From positions 434,001 through 498,000 of the forward strand of contig NZ_LFND01000007.1 in the NCBI RefSeq assembly GCF_001045465.1: DNA of 64,000 nucleotides, given 5' to 3'. Source of the DNA: Chryseobacterium angstadtii. Its GTDB lineage: Bacteria; Bacteroidota; Bacteroidia; Flavobacteriales; Weeksellaceae. Every line of letters starts with the position of its first letter. Positions within the stretch are counted from its first letter, which is position 1. A program made the position numbers and the translations under genes. Under the pieces are notes generated by a model. It was given only the letters and a program-made list of their open reading frames with translations, had not been told where the DNA came from and ran no database searches. Below are positions 55,662 through 63,549 of the stretch, one piece after another.

Positions 55662-58115
55662 ATGAAAAAAATATTGTTCTTTTTTTTATTATTCGGCTAT
55701 TTTAGTCTTTTCTCGCAATCAAAGATTATTGTTAAAAATTCCGGCGACCAGCTGCCCGTTTCCAATGCAACGGTTTCCTGCAACAATAAGACAATTGGTA
55801 AAACAGATGCATCAGGAATATTGAATATCAAAACAAAATGCAGAAAAGTGCAGGTTTCTGCCAACGGATTCAATGATGATGATGTTGTGGTTGATAAGGT
55901 GATGGAGGTTTTCTTAACCAAATCTGATCCCAACGTTAAAAATATTCAAGCCATCGTTTTAGAAGATAAAAGCGACCCTAGAGCATTGGAAATTCTGAGA
56001 AAAGTGAACGAAAATTATAAGCAAAATTCCCCCAAAAGCTTAGAATCTTACTCATTTAAATCCTACGAGAAAATTTCCCTGGATTTTGATGAAGACAGTA
56101 TCAATGCTTATAACGCATACATCGCCAACCGCATAGATTCCCTTAAAAAATTGCCGCAACGTCCTATGAAAGCTACAGAGAAAAAAGATTCCATAGAATC
56201 TGTAAATCTGATGAAGCTTATTGGAGAAAGTAAAATTTTCCTGTGGGAAAGAGCCTCTCAAAATCTGTATTCCAGGAAATACGGAGAAAAAATAAATATC
56301 TTAGATAACAAAATTGCGGGAATAAAAGAGCCTATTTATGAATTAATGGCTTTCCGTTCGAACAGAAATCAGATCCCAAAAGAGATCCGTGAAGAAAACA
56401 GAAATTTGTACCGCTTCTTTCTGACCGATTCTATTGATATTGATGGGAGGCAGAATTATATCATCCGCTTTCGTCAGGTCAGTGATAAACAGTCTGCAAA
56501 ACAGAGAAAATTCAACGGATATCTCTATGTGGATAAAGACACCTACGCTTTGAAAAAAATTGAAAGTAACAGTAAAATTAAAAGTGAAGGGAGTATTACA
56601 AGTATCTGGAAACCCGTTCAGGACAAATGGTTTCTTGTGAAAGAAAACTATAAACTGAAGATGGGTTCCACCGAGTTTGACAATGATGATAAGCAGGATA
56701 AAAACAAAACCAAAGAAGAAAAAGAAGCAGATAAAGAGAACCGGAAAAGATTCGGAAGCTACGCCTTTGTTACCGCAGATTATTTTGATTTTAAAACACC
56801 AATTGAAGAAAAACCGGAAGATTTTAAAGGATATACTATTGGTGTGAAAAATTCAGATGGAAAGCTGATAGATCAGTACCGTACCGAGAATCTCACCAAT
56901 CGTGAAGAGGCAACGTATACCAAAATTGATAGTTTAAGCAGTAAGTATAAGCTCAATCAGAAAGCAAAAGCACTCGCTGGGCTTCTTAAAGGAAAAATAA
57001 AACTGGGCATGGTAGATTTTGATCTGGCCAGATTGATCGGATACAACAAATATGAGCATATAAGACTTGGAGCCGGAGCCAAACTGAATGAAAATTTTAA
57101 TAAGTATATTTCTCCGGACGCTTATTTTGCCTATGGTATTTACGATAAAAAGCTTAAATATGGGGCTGGAGTAGATATCCGTACTACTTTGGAAAAAAAC
57201 TCCTTCTTCAGAGTCGAATATTTTAACGATGTCATGGCGGCAGGCCGTTTTTCTGAAAACTTATGGAATTTCAGAATGAAAATAATGAATTCCGGAATTG
57301 CATTAAACAATGGTATATTTTACGGCTATGAAGGTTTCAAAGTCAGCTATGAAAATGATATTACCAATGCATTAACCATCAATGTTGCTGCGAAAAGAAC
57401 TCAGGAAGAATCAAAATTTGATTATAATTTTAAAGGTTTGGGAAACAGCTTTGATATTTCATCATCATTAATCACTTTAAAATATTCACCCAACTCAAAG
57501 AATATTATGACACCCGGCGGAAAATATACTTACGAACAGAATCTTCCTGAACTTTATCTGAATTATGAACAGGGATATAAAGCGTTTGGTGGAGATTTTA
57601 ATTTCAGCAGATTTGACGCATTATTCGTCCATAATTTTAAAACAAAATTAGGTGTAACAGGAGTAAGGCTGTATGGAGGTATTGTCACCGGAGACGCACC
57701 TGTCTGGAAAAATTTTACGATGAACGGTTTGGGCAACGGAAGAGGGGGACTGAATTTCAATCTTACCTCATATCTTGGTTTTGCAACAATGGAGGGCGGA
57801 AAATACTATAACGACAAGTTTGTAGGTGCTTATCTGACACACAGACTGCCGTGGTATTTCAAAAGTTTTGGAAAGAATGTATCCAGTTTTGATTTGATTT
57901 ACAGAGGAACAATTGGGGATATGAAAAATCCGGAATTCCATCAGTTTGATTTTAAAAAGCTGGATCATCTCTATAATGAAGTAGGACTGGAATGGAACAA
58001 TTTCCTATCATCACAGTTTAATCTGGGATTCTTTTACAGAGTAGGCTACTATAACACGCCTAAGTTTAAAGATAATTTTGCCATCCAGTTTAAATTTAAA
58101 TTATTAGGGTTTTAA
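55662..58115 (+). CDS. DUF5686 / carboxypeptidase-like regulatory domain outer-membrane protein
   Basis: 817 residues from ATG 55662, which opens with a signal peptide (MKKILFFFLLFGYFSLFSQ). A carboxypeptidase-like regulatory domain (~20-90, LPVSNATVSCNNKTIGKTDA), a middle DUF5686 region, and a C-terminal beta-barrel that ends FAIQFKFKLLGF. A highly charged stretch (DDKQDKNKTKEEKEADKENR) interrupts the middle. The family is widespread in Bacteroidetes outer membranes; its role is not established. The start at 55644 adds only six residues and is less likely. Confidence 0.88.
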   Translation: MKKILFFFLLFGYFSLFSQSKIIVKNSGDQLPVSNATVSCNNKTIGKTDASGILNIKTKCRKVQVSANGFNDDDVVVDKVMEVFLTKSDPNVKNIQAIVLEDKSDPRALEILRKVNENYKQNSPKSLESYSFKSYEKISLDFDEDSINAYNAYIANRIDSLKKLPQRPMKATEKKDSIESVNLMKLIGESKIFLWERASQNLYSRKYGEKINILDNKIAGIKEPIYELMAFRSNRNQIPKEIREENRNLYRFFLTDSIDIDGRQNYIIRFRQVSDKQSAKQRKFNGYLYVDKDTYALKKIESNSKIKSEGSITSIWKPVQDKWFLVKENYKLKMGSTEFDNDDKQDKNKTKEEKEADKENRKRFGSYAFVTADYFDFKTPIEEKPEDFKGYTIGVKNSDGKLIDQYRTENLTNREEATYTKIDSLSSKYKLNQKAKALAGLLKGKIKLGMVDFDLARLIGYNKYEHIRLGAGAKLNENFNKYISPDAYFAYGIYDKKLKYGAGVDIRTTLEKNSFFRVEYFNDVMAAGRFSENLWNFRMKIMNSGIALNNGIFYGYEGFKVSYENDITNALTINVAAKRTQEESKFDYNFKGLGNSFDISSSLITLKYSPNSKNIMTPGGKYTYEQNLPELYLNYEQGYKAFGGDFNFSRFDALFVHNFKTKLGVTGVRLYGGIVTGDAPVWKNFTMNGLGNGRGGLNFNLTSYLGFATMEGGKYYNDKFVGAYLTHRLPWYFKSFGKNVSSFDLIYRGTIGDMKNPEFHQFDFKKLDHLYNEVGLEWNNFLSSQFNLGFFYRVGYYNTPKFKDNFAIQFKFKLLGF

Positions 58116-58122
58116 AAACAAA

Positions 58123-58148
58123 AAACCATCCTTGAAAAAGGATGGTTT
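58123..58148 (-). terminator. Terminator of tRNA-Gln (second copy)
   Basis: AAACCATCCTT / AAGGATGGTTT, perfect 11-bp arms, followed on the minus strand by a T-rich run. It can also end the DUF5686 transcript from the plus side. Confidence 0.85.
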
Positions 58149-58149
58149 G

Positions 58150-58220
58150 TAGACCCACAGGGATTCGAACCCCGACTGACGGTACCAAAAACCGGAGTGC
58201 TACCGTTACACTATAGGTCT
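58150..58220 (-). tRNA. tRNA-Gln(TTG), second copy
   Basis: Identical over 71 bases to the copy at 48715-48785, in the same orientation, with anticodon TTG in the loop TTTTGGT. It retains its own terminator and is therefore an unoccupied potential target for the island's recombinase. Confidence 0.93.
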
Positions 58221-58237
58221 GCTTTATTTTGGTGAGG

Positions 58238-58267
58238 CAAATTTACAGCTTTTTTCTTTAGATACAA
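58238..58267 (-). promoter_or_regulatory. Promoter of tRNA-Gln (second copy)
   Basis: On the minus strand TAAATTTG (58238-58245) with TTGT (58264-58267) 18 bases upstream. Confidence 0.7.
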
Positions 58268-58319
58268 GAAATTTTTAAAGTTTTTTTTAAATTTACATCG
58301 CTTTTTATTAGACCCAATC

Positions 58320-59354
58320 ATGCTGATAGACTTCAATAATCTCAATATTAATAATTTATCCTTTGAGACGGATTTCGAACTTAAAATCAAAAATTTTCTC
58401 AATGAATGGTTTTCCGAAGGAGATACCGTAAACGTACAGACTTCCGGTTCTACAGGAGCACCCAAAGTTTTCGCAATCGAAAAAAAGAAAATGGTGAACT
58501 CTGCGGTGATGACATGTAATTTTCTGGGCTTAAAAGAGGGGGATAAAGCATTATTGTGCCTTCCGGTAGAATATATTTCAGGAAAGATGATGGTGGTTCG
58601 TTCTGCTGAAAGAAAGCTAAAATTGATGGTTTCAGACCCGTCTTTACATCCGGTAAAAGATTTGAAAGAAGAAATTGATTTCTGTGCAATGACGCCGCTT
58701 CAGGTAGAAAGCTCACTGGATAAACTGCATTTGATTAAAAATTTAATTATTGGAGGAGCCTCGGTTTCCGAAAGCCTGAAAGAAAAAATGGAGGGTACAG
58801 AACTGCTTTCCCGCACTTCAAACCGTATTTTTGAAACCTACGGAATGTCTGAAACCCTTTCACATATTGCACTGAAACAACTGATGCCGGAACAGGAAGA
58901 TTATTTTACAGCCTTTGAAAACGTTTCTGTTACAACAGATGAAAGAGGATGTCTGAAAATATATGCTCCCAATGTGAACGCTGAAGAATTGCAGACTAAT
59001 GATTTAGTTGAAATTAAAAACGGAAAGCAGTTTAAATTTCTGGGTAGGATAGATAACGTTATCAACTCAGGAGGCGCAAAAATTTTCCCTGAAACTCTGG
59101 AAGCTCTGGTAAAAAAAGAAATTCCCAACGAAGCGGTATTTCTAGGATTGGAAGATGAAAAGCTGGGACAGAAACTGATTCTGGTTTTGGAAGGAGAAGA
59201 ATCTGGTGATCTGAGAAAAAAGATCCTGAGAATTCCATTTGAAAAAAACTTCCATAAGCCCAAAGAAATTGTTTTCATCGAAAAAATTCCAAGAACCCCA
59301 AACGGTAAAATAAATAGAATAGAACTCCGTAAAATAATAGCTGGAGGCTTATAA
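58320..59354 (+). CDS. menE: o-Succinylbenzoate-CoA ligase (AMP-binding enzyme)
   Basis: 344 residues, the short form usual in Flavobacteriia. ANL-superfamily motifs: phosphate-binding QTSGSTGAPKVFAIEK (~40-55), TYGMSETLSHIAL, GRIDNVINSGGAKIFPE and the catalytic lysine motif RTPNGKINRIEL near the end. MenE activates o-succinylbenzoate with ATP and CoA in menaquinone synthesis. The abbreviated N-terminal domain and the HIALK(Q) context match MenE rather than other ligases. It is followed by arfB after 37 bases. Confidence 0.88.
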   Translation: MLIDFNNLNINNLSFETDFELKIKNFLNEWFSEGDTVNVQTSGSTGAPKVFAIEKKKMVNSAVMTCNFLGLKEGDKALLCLPVEYISGKMMVVRSAERKLKLMVSDPSLHPVKDLKEEIDFCAMTPLQVESSLDKLHLIKNLIIGGASVSESLKEKMEGTELLSRTSNRIFETYGMSETLSHIALKQLMPEQEDYFTAFENVSVTTDERGCLKIYAPNVNAEELQTNDLVEIKNGKQFKFLGRIDNVINSGGAKIFPETLEALVKKEIPNEAVFLGLEDEKLGQKLILVLEGEESGDLRKKILRIPFEKNFHKPKEIVFIEKIPRTPNGKINRIELRKIIAGGL

Positions 59355-59391
59355 TCCTTTATCTTTATTCTTTAATCTATCCATCTGTACC

Positions 59392-59784
59392 ATGAAAGAC
59401 TTTTCAAAAGAACTTAATTTTAAAACTTCCCGCAGCAGTGGAGCAGGAGGTCAGAACGTCAATAAAGTAGAAACTTCTGTGACGGTTCTTTGGTTTGTGG
59501 ATGGGTCAGAATTTTTTACTGGGTACCAAAAAAACATCATTCAAACCAAATTAAAAAACAGAATCAATGCAGAAGGCTATTTGTTTTTAACCGTCTCAGA
59601 AAGCAGAACCCAGCTGATGAATAAAAATAAAGCGATTGAAAAAATAATTGAAATCGTTAATAAAGCCCTGATTGTTCCCAAAAAAAGAGTCGCAACAAAA
59701 CCCTCAAAAGGACAGAAGCAGAAAAGGCTGGATACCAAAAAGAAAATCTCTGAGAAGAAGGAGAACAGGAAGTTTAAGTTTTAG
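59392..59784 (+). CDS. arfB: Peptidyl-tRNA hydrolase of ribosome rescue (ArfB/YaeJ)
   Basis: 130 residues. Release-factor-type domain with the catalytic GGQ at 19-21 (RSSGAGGQNVNKVETSV) and a basic C-terminal tail (KPSKGQKQKRLDTKKKISEK) that enters the empty mRNA channel. ArfB frees peptides from ribosomes stalled on mRNA ends. Length and layout match the family. Confidence 0.92.
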   Translation: MKDFSKELNFKTSRSSGAGGQNVNKVETSVTVLWFVDGSEFFTGYQKNIIQTKLKNRINAEGYLFLTVSESRTQLMNKNKAIEKIIEIVNKALIVPKKRVATKPSKGQKQKRLDTKKKISEKKENRKFKF

Positions 59785-60180
59785 AGACGGGTTGCGGGGT
59801 TCGGGTTACGGGGTGTGAGATGCGGGGTTTAAAGTGTGAGATTTGGGTTTGTGGGTGGTTCTTTCCTTATGTCGGATTTTTTGAGTATCTTAGGGGTATT
59901 AATTACTATTGATTTATGACAGCACCTATTTCTTTATTTACAGATAGCCATTCCAATGGCCTGTTGCTGTCACTGTTATATTTGCATACAGATTCTTTTC
60001 TGAAAAGTTCTAAGGACTTTATCAATTAAGCCCTGTCAGGATTCAGGGCAGGGAAAATATTCCGGTTTATTTTACGTATTATTTTTTGCAGTTTTCTACA
60101 GGATAACAGCCGTTTTGGTGACTGGTCCTGCGCTGGATCACTGGAAATCACTGCACCCGTTAATTTAAAAACAATTGAAA
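59785..60180. other. Intergenic region with G-rich degenerate tandem repeat
   Basis: About 59786-59863 is a run of GGGTT/GCGGGG-type units (GGGTTGCGGGGTTCGGGTTA and variants). A 37-codon frame at 59916-60029 has no supporting signals. Confidence 0.5.
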
Positions 60181-60561
60181 ATGTCCAATCATATTATACT
60201 CACAACAGGAATTTATGACGCTATAAAAGATACCCTCAGAAGAAAAAAAGTAAGTCAGCCGGAAGAAAAAAGACTCGCCGAAGAACTGAGAAAAGCCAAA
60301 CAGGTCCTGAGGAGAGAACTTCCTGATGATGTGGTGACGGTAGATAGAAAAGTCACCCTTAAAGACCATACCCGGAATTTTGAACATGAATATATTTTCG
60401 TAGCCACTGCAAAAGCCAAACCTGCCAAAAACAAATATTCTATTTTATCAGATATTGCTCTGGCGACAGTTGGATATAAAGTAGGAGATATGATTCAGTG
60501 GCCTTTTCAAGATGGGGAAAGAACCATTGAAATCTTGAAGGTAGAAGCCTGGGAAGGCTGA
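60181..60561 (+). CDS. GreA/GreB-family protein, Rnk-like
   Basis: 126 residues from ATG 60181. A short helical N-terminus (LRRKKVSQPEEKRLAEELRK) and a C-terminal GreA/GreB domain (ALATVGYKVGDMIQWPFQDG, ERTIEILKVEA). It lacks the full coiled-coil finger of GreA. It is closer to Rnk-type proteins, which bind RNA polymerase without cleaving RNA. A terminator follows. Confidence 0.78.
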   Translation: MSNHIILTTGIYDAIKDTLRRKKVSQPEEKRLAEELRKAKQVLRRELPDDVVTVDRKVTLKDHTRNFEHEYIFVATAKAKPAKNKYSILSDIALATVGYKVGDMIQWPFQDGERTIEILKVEAWEG

Positions 60562-60582
60562 TTCTGATGGTTAATACAAAAG

Positions 60583-60613
60583 AAAGTACAGCTCAAAACG
60601 GGCTGTACTTTTT
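60583..60613 (+). terminator. Terminator of the Rnk-like gene
   Basis: AAAGTACAGC / GCTGTACTTT with T5. Confidence 0.9.
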
Positions 60614-60694
60614 CATAGAAATTAGAATAAAGGTCTAATTTTTAACATTTGTTAAAAAAAGATAGCCAGGCAAGAGTTTCTTTGATTACCCATG

Positions 60695-60723
60695 TTGCAT
60701 TCCGTTTTTAAATTTTATCTTTG
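60695..60723 (+). promoter_or_regulatory. Promoter of the deoxyhypusine-synthase-like gene
   Basis: TTGC (60695-60698), 17 bases, TATCTTTG (60716-60723), a near-ideal Bacteroidetes promoter; the ATG is 16 bases downstream. Confidence 0.75.
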
Positions 60724-60738
60724 CAAAAATTTTAAATA

Positions 60739-61713
60739 ATGAGCAAACCGATTTCTGAATTTATAGAGAAATATTATCTGCACTTCAATGCAGCTGCATT
60801 GGTAGATGCATCTAAAGGGTATGTTGCACATCTTAAAGATGGCGGAAAAATGATGATCACTTTGGCAGGAGCTATGTCTACTGCTGAATTGGGAAAAATT
60901 CTTGCAGAAATGATCCGTCAGGGAAAAGTTGACTTTATTTCTTGTACAGGAGCCAACCTTGAGGAAGATTTAATGAACCTTGTGGCGCACTCTCACTACG
61001 AAAGAGTTCCGCATTACAGAGATTTAACGGCCCAGGATGAGTGGGATCTATTGGAAAGAGGATTAAACAGAGTTACAGATACATGTATTCCTGAAGAAGA
61101 AGCTTTCAGAAGACTTCAGAAGCACATTGTAGATATATGGAAAGATGCAGAAGCAAAAGGTGAGCGTTATTTCCCACACGAATTCATGTACAAAATGATC
61201 CTTTCTGGGGTTCTTGAGCAGTACTACGAAATTCCGAGAGAAAACTCCTGGATGATCGCTGCAGCTGAGAAAAACCTTCCGATTGTGGTTCCGGGATGGG
61301 AAGATTCTACTATGGGTAACATCTTCGCTTCGTACTGCATCAAAGGTGAGCTTACGGCAACAACCATGAAATCAGGGATCGAGTATATGATGTACCTTGC
61401 AGACTGGTATACTAAAAATTCAGCAGGAAAAGGAGTTGGCTTCTTCCAGATTGGAGGAGGAATCGCAGGAGATTTCCCGATTTGTGTAGTACCGATGCTG
61501 TATCAGGATATGGAAATGCATGACGTTCCTTTCTGGTCTTATTTCTGCCAGATTTCTGATTCTACAACATCTTACGGATCATATTCCGGAGCGGTTCCGA
61601 ACGAGAAAATTACCTGGGGTAAATTAGATATCACCACACCGAAATTCATCGTTGAAAGTGATGCTACCATCTGTGCACCATTGATGTTCTCTTACATCTT
61701 AGAAAATTCATAA
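60739..61713 (+). CDS. Deoxyhypusine synthase-like enzyme
   Basis: 324 residues, Rossmann-like NAD-binding family. Marks: ISCTGANLEEDLMNLVAHSH, VPGWEDSTMGNIFAS, FFQIGGGIAGDFPICVVPML and WGKLDITTPK, whose Lys295 matches the lysine that forms the spermidine imine in eukaryotic deoxyhypusine synthase. Bacteria lack hypusine; such homologues are thought to make homospermidine or modify another substrate. An agmatine-deiminase-like gene elsewhere in the window also touches polyamines, but that one is predicted to be exported. Confidence 0.88.
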   Translation: MSKPISEFIEKYYLHFNAAALVDASKGYVAHLKDGGKMMITLAGAMSTAELGKILAEMIRQGKVDFISCTGANLEEDLMNLVAHSHYERVPHYRDLTAQDEWDLLERGLNRVTDTCIPEEEAFRRLQKHIVDIWKDAEAKGERYFPHEFMYKMILSGVLEQYYEIPRENSWMIAAAEKNLPIVVPGWEDSTMGNIFASYCIKGELTATTMKSGIEYMMYLADWYTKNSAGKGVGFFQIGGGIAGDFPICVVPMLYQDMEMHDVPFWSYFCQISDSTTSYGSYSGAVPNEKITWGKLDITTPKFIVESDATICAPLMFSYILENS

Positions 61714-61736
61714 GAACCGGTTTCTTATAAAAATAC

Positions 61737-61767
61737 AAACGCTTCAATTCATTTTGGAGCGTTTTTT
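61737..61767 (+). terminator. Terminator of the deoxyhypusine-synthase-like gene
   Basis: AAACGCT / AGCGTTT with T6. Confidence 0.85.
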
Positions 61768-61837
61768 ATTTCTCAGCTCCTCATTACAGTGTAATATCAT
61801 AAATACATAAATACCTTTTACATTGTACAGAAAAATC

Positions 61838-61958
61838 ACGGCGTGCCCCTCGCCACAGCAATTCCCAGGCCGGGTCGGGCTGCTCCGGGCTCCACTTCGT
61901 TACGGTACGCTGTACCGCTCGCTGTGCTTGCGCCCTCCATATCCCTCACGCAGAAATT
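61838..61958. repeat. GC-rich dispersed intergenic element
   Basis: About 120 bases far richer in G+C than the surroundings, with GGCGTGCCCCTCGCC at one end, CGGGTCGGGCTGCTCCGGGC in the middle, a CGGTAC/GTACCG hairpin, and CCCTCACGC at the other end. I recall related GCGTGAGGG...GGGGCACGC elements in many intergenic sites of Flavobacteriia. An open frame across it (61843-62094) is not credible. Confidence 0.7.
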
Positions 61959-62103
61959 ACTCCAGAGAATTCACCAGAACGAAATACCTGTAAGCCAGAA
62001 TTCCCTTTTCAAACTTGGTAAGGCGGTTAGGATCCTTGTTACTCAACTTGGGCAGAATTTTTTTATTGACTGTATTCAGCAGCCGGAAAAATGATTTTTT
62101 CAT
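61957..62103 (-). CDS. Small basic conserved protein
   Basis: 48 residues from ATG 62103 (the longer frame to 62187 has an implausible leader). MKKSFFRLLNTVNKKILPKL, SNKDPNRLTKFEKGILAYRY, then FVLVNSLE. I recall proteins of this type across Chryseobacterium, sometimes mislabelled as SsrA-binding protein. Function unknown; the basic helix suggests nucleic-acid or membrane contact. Its stop touches the GC-rich element. Confidence 0.7.
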   Translation of the reverse strand: MKKSFFRLLNTVNKKILPKLSNKDPNRLTKFEKGILAYRYFVLVNSLE

Positions 62104-62212
62104 AACTTTATATTTTAAATGAAACATCATTGAAATATTGATCATCCAAAAATGATGCAAAAAAAGCAATAAAGATTGGTTTAGCAATTATTTTTAAGTA
62201 CAACAGTTAACT

Positions 62213-62509
62213 ATGGACGAAATTTTCAAACAACAGATTTACGAAATCACAAGGCTTATTCCGAAAGGGAGAGTTTCTTCTTATGGTGCCATAGCTAAGG
62301 CGGTAGGCTACCCGAATCATTCCCGTCATGTAGGAAAAGCGATGGGAGGGTGTCCGGAAGATGTGCCTGCCCATCGGGTGATATCCAGTTCAGGCGTATT
62401 ATCCGTTCCTGAATTTCAGATCAAACTGGAAGCAGAAGGCATTACGGTTGAGAATTTAAGAATAAAAGATTTCAAAAAGCTCTTCTGGAACCCTCTTGAA
62501 GAAATTTAA
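62213..62509 (+). CDS. Alkyltransferase-like protein (ATL) of the MGMT family
   Basis: 98 residues. MGMT C-terminal fold: IPKGRVSSYGAIAKAVGYPN, HVGKAMGGCP, VPAHRVISSSG. In active O6-alkylguanine transferases the motif is PCHRV; here Cys is replaced by Ala53, the mark of ATL proteins. ATLs bind O6-alkylguanine and flip it out, handing it to nucleotide excision repair. The arginine finger and helix-turn-helix region are kept. Confidence 0.92.
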   Translation: MDEIFKQQIYEITRLIPKGRVSSYGAIAKAVGYPNHSRHVGKAMGGCPEDVPAHRVISSSGVLSVPEFQIKLEAEGITVENLRIKDFKKLFWNPLEEI

Positions 62510-62821
62510 TCTTAACTTGAGTTCGGGATAATGTTTTCTAAAGTGAAAAGCTGAATTTAAGATGTGGAAGTACATAGTCTTATCAGAAAGGTTTGATACT
62601 ATGATTCTTTATTTTTCTGTGAAAATCTGTGCCATCACTGGTTAAAAAAAATACACATTAAAAGCTTCACAGTATATGATAAAAATAAACCGCAGGAAAA
62701 TCTCCGGCGGTTTCAATTAGACTTTTACGTGAAGGTGTAAATAATTAAAATGCCATGATCCTTAAAGTTCATGGCATTTTAATGTATACTGTAAAATAGC
62801 AGCGGAATAATTCTGTACCTG
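62510..62821. other. Intergenic region with two hairpins
   Basis: A GC hairpin AAACCGC/GCGGTTT at 62687-62713 and the strong terminator at 62747-62780; no gene is seen. Confidence 0.5.
62747..62780. terminator. Bidirectional terminator between ATL and XRE genes
   Basis: AAAATGCCATGA / TCATGGCATTTT, perfect 12-bp arms with A/T flanks on both sides. Confidence 0.85.
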
Positions 62822-63220
62822 CTATTTTCTGCTTCTTAGTATTTTTAGTTCTTCCTTCAGTCTTTCATTTTCCTCTTTTAGCAGGGAAATATAGTCCTGA
62901 AGATTCTGGATAATAGAACCGGGGATATTATTAAACTGAGTCATAGTTCCATTTCCGGAAGAGCTGTCATTAAATATGGGATGATCATAATTAATAACGA
63001 CTTTTACTTCATCATCCTCATAAATCTCTTCAACAGGCACATCCAGGAAACGGGCAATTTTATCCCATTCATCCTTAACAATCCTTACATCTCCACTTTC
63101 CTTCCTGCTGTAGTTGGATACATCAGTGGCAATAATGTCAGCTATCTGCTGTTGAGTATAGCCTTTCTGTTTTCTGATGACGCGTAGTTTTTCTTTTTGC
63201 ATATCCGGCATTTTGTACAA
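62822..63220 (-). CDS. XRE-family helix-turn-helix regulator
   Basis: 132 residues (ATG 63220; in-frame ATGs at 63211 and 63202 are also possible). HTH at ~10-65 (LRVIRKQKGYTQQQIADIIA, then TDVSNYSRKESG), a linker, and a C-terminal coiled coil (LQDYISLLKEENERLKEELK). Same layout as the XRE gene on the island at 20537. Confidence 0.87.
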   Translation of the reverse strand: MYKMPDMQKEKLRVIRKQKGYTQQQIADIIATDVSNYSRKESGDVRIVKDEWDKIARFLDVPVEEIYEDDEVKVVINYDHPIFNDSSSGNGTMTQFNNIPGSIIQNLQDYISLLKEENERLKEELKILRSRK

Positions 63221-63549
63221 AAATGGAAAAAAAGCACAATGTGTACAATAAAAAATAGAAAAAATATAGAGCAGGGCTTTTAGATTGAAGGAAAACTATT
63301 GGGAAAGTTTATAATATTATTGGGATCCAATCAATATGTTTATAATTTTCTTTTTAAAGTACAATGCCTCTTTGTTTTTACGCAAAGCCATCTTCATTGA
63401 GCTCAATAGCTAAATCAAGATAGTGTACAATTTTATAAACCAGTATAAACAAAAATAATTGTGCCTTTGTGTTTAACCCAACCTTTACATTCAAAAGCAA
63501 AAAAACTGCTCCCAATAAAGAGCAGTTTTTCGTTTTATGTATTATTTTA
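63221..63549. other. Intergenic region between htpG and XRE gene
   Basis: About 330 bases, AT-rich, with the htpG terminator at 63494-63530 and the upstream region of the XRE gene. Confidence 0.5.
63494..63530 (-). terminator. Terminator of htpG
   Basis: AAAAACTGCTC / GAGCAGTTTTT, perfect 11-bp arms, with further T on the minus strand. Confidence 0.9.

Noticed and set aside
59916..60029. A 37-codon frame after arfB
   Set aside because: Short, without family resemblance or expression signals.
61843..62094. An 83-codon plus-strand frame across the GC-rich element
   Set aside because: It exists only because the GC-rich repeat lacks stops, has no signals, and overlaps the better-supported 48-residue gene on the other strand.
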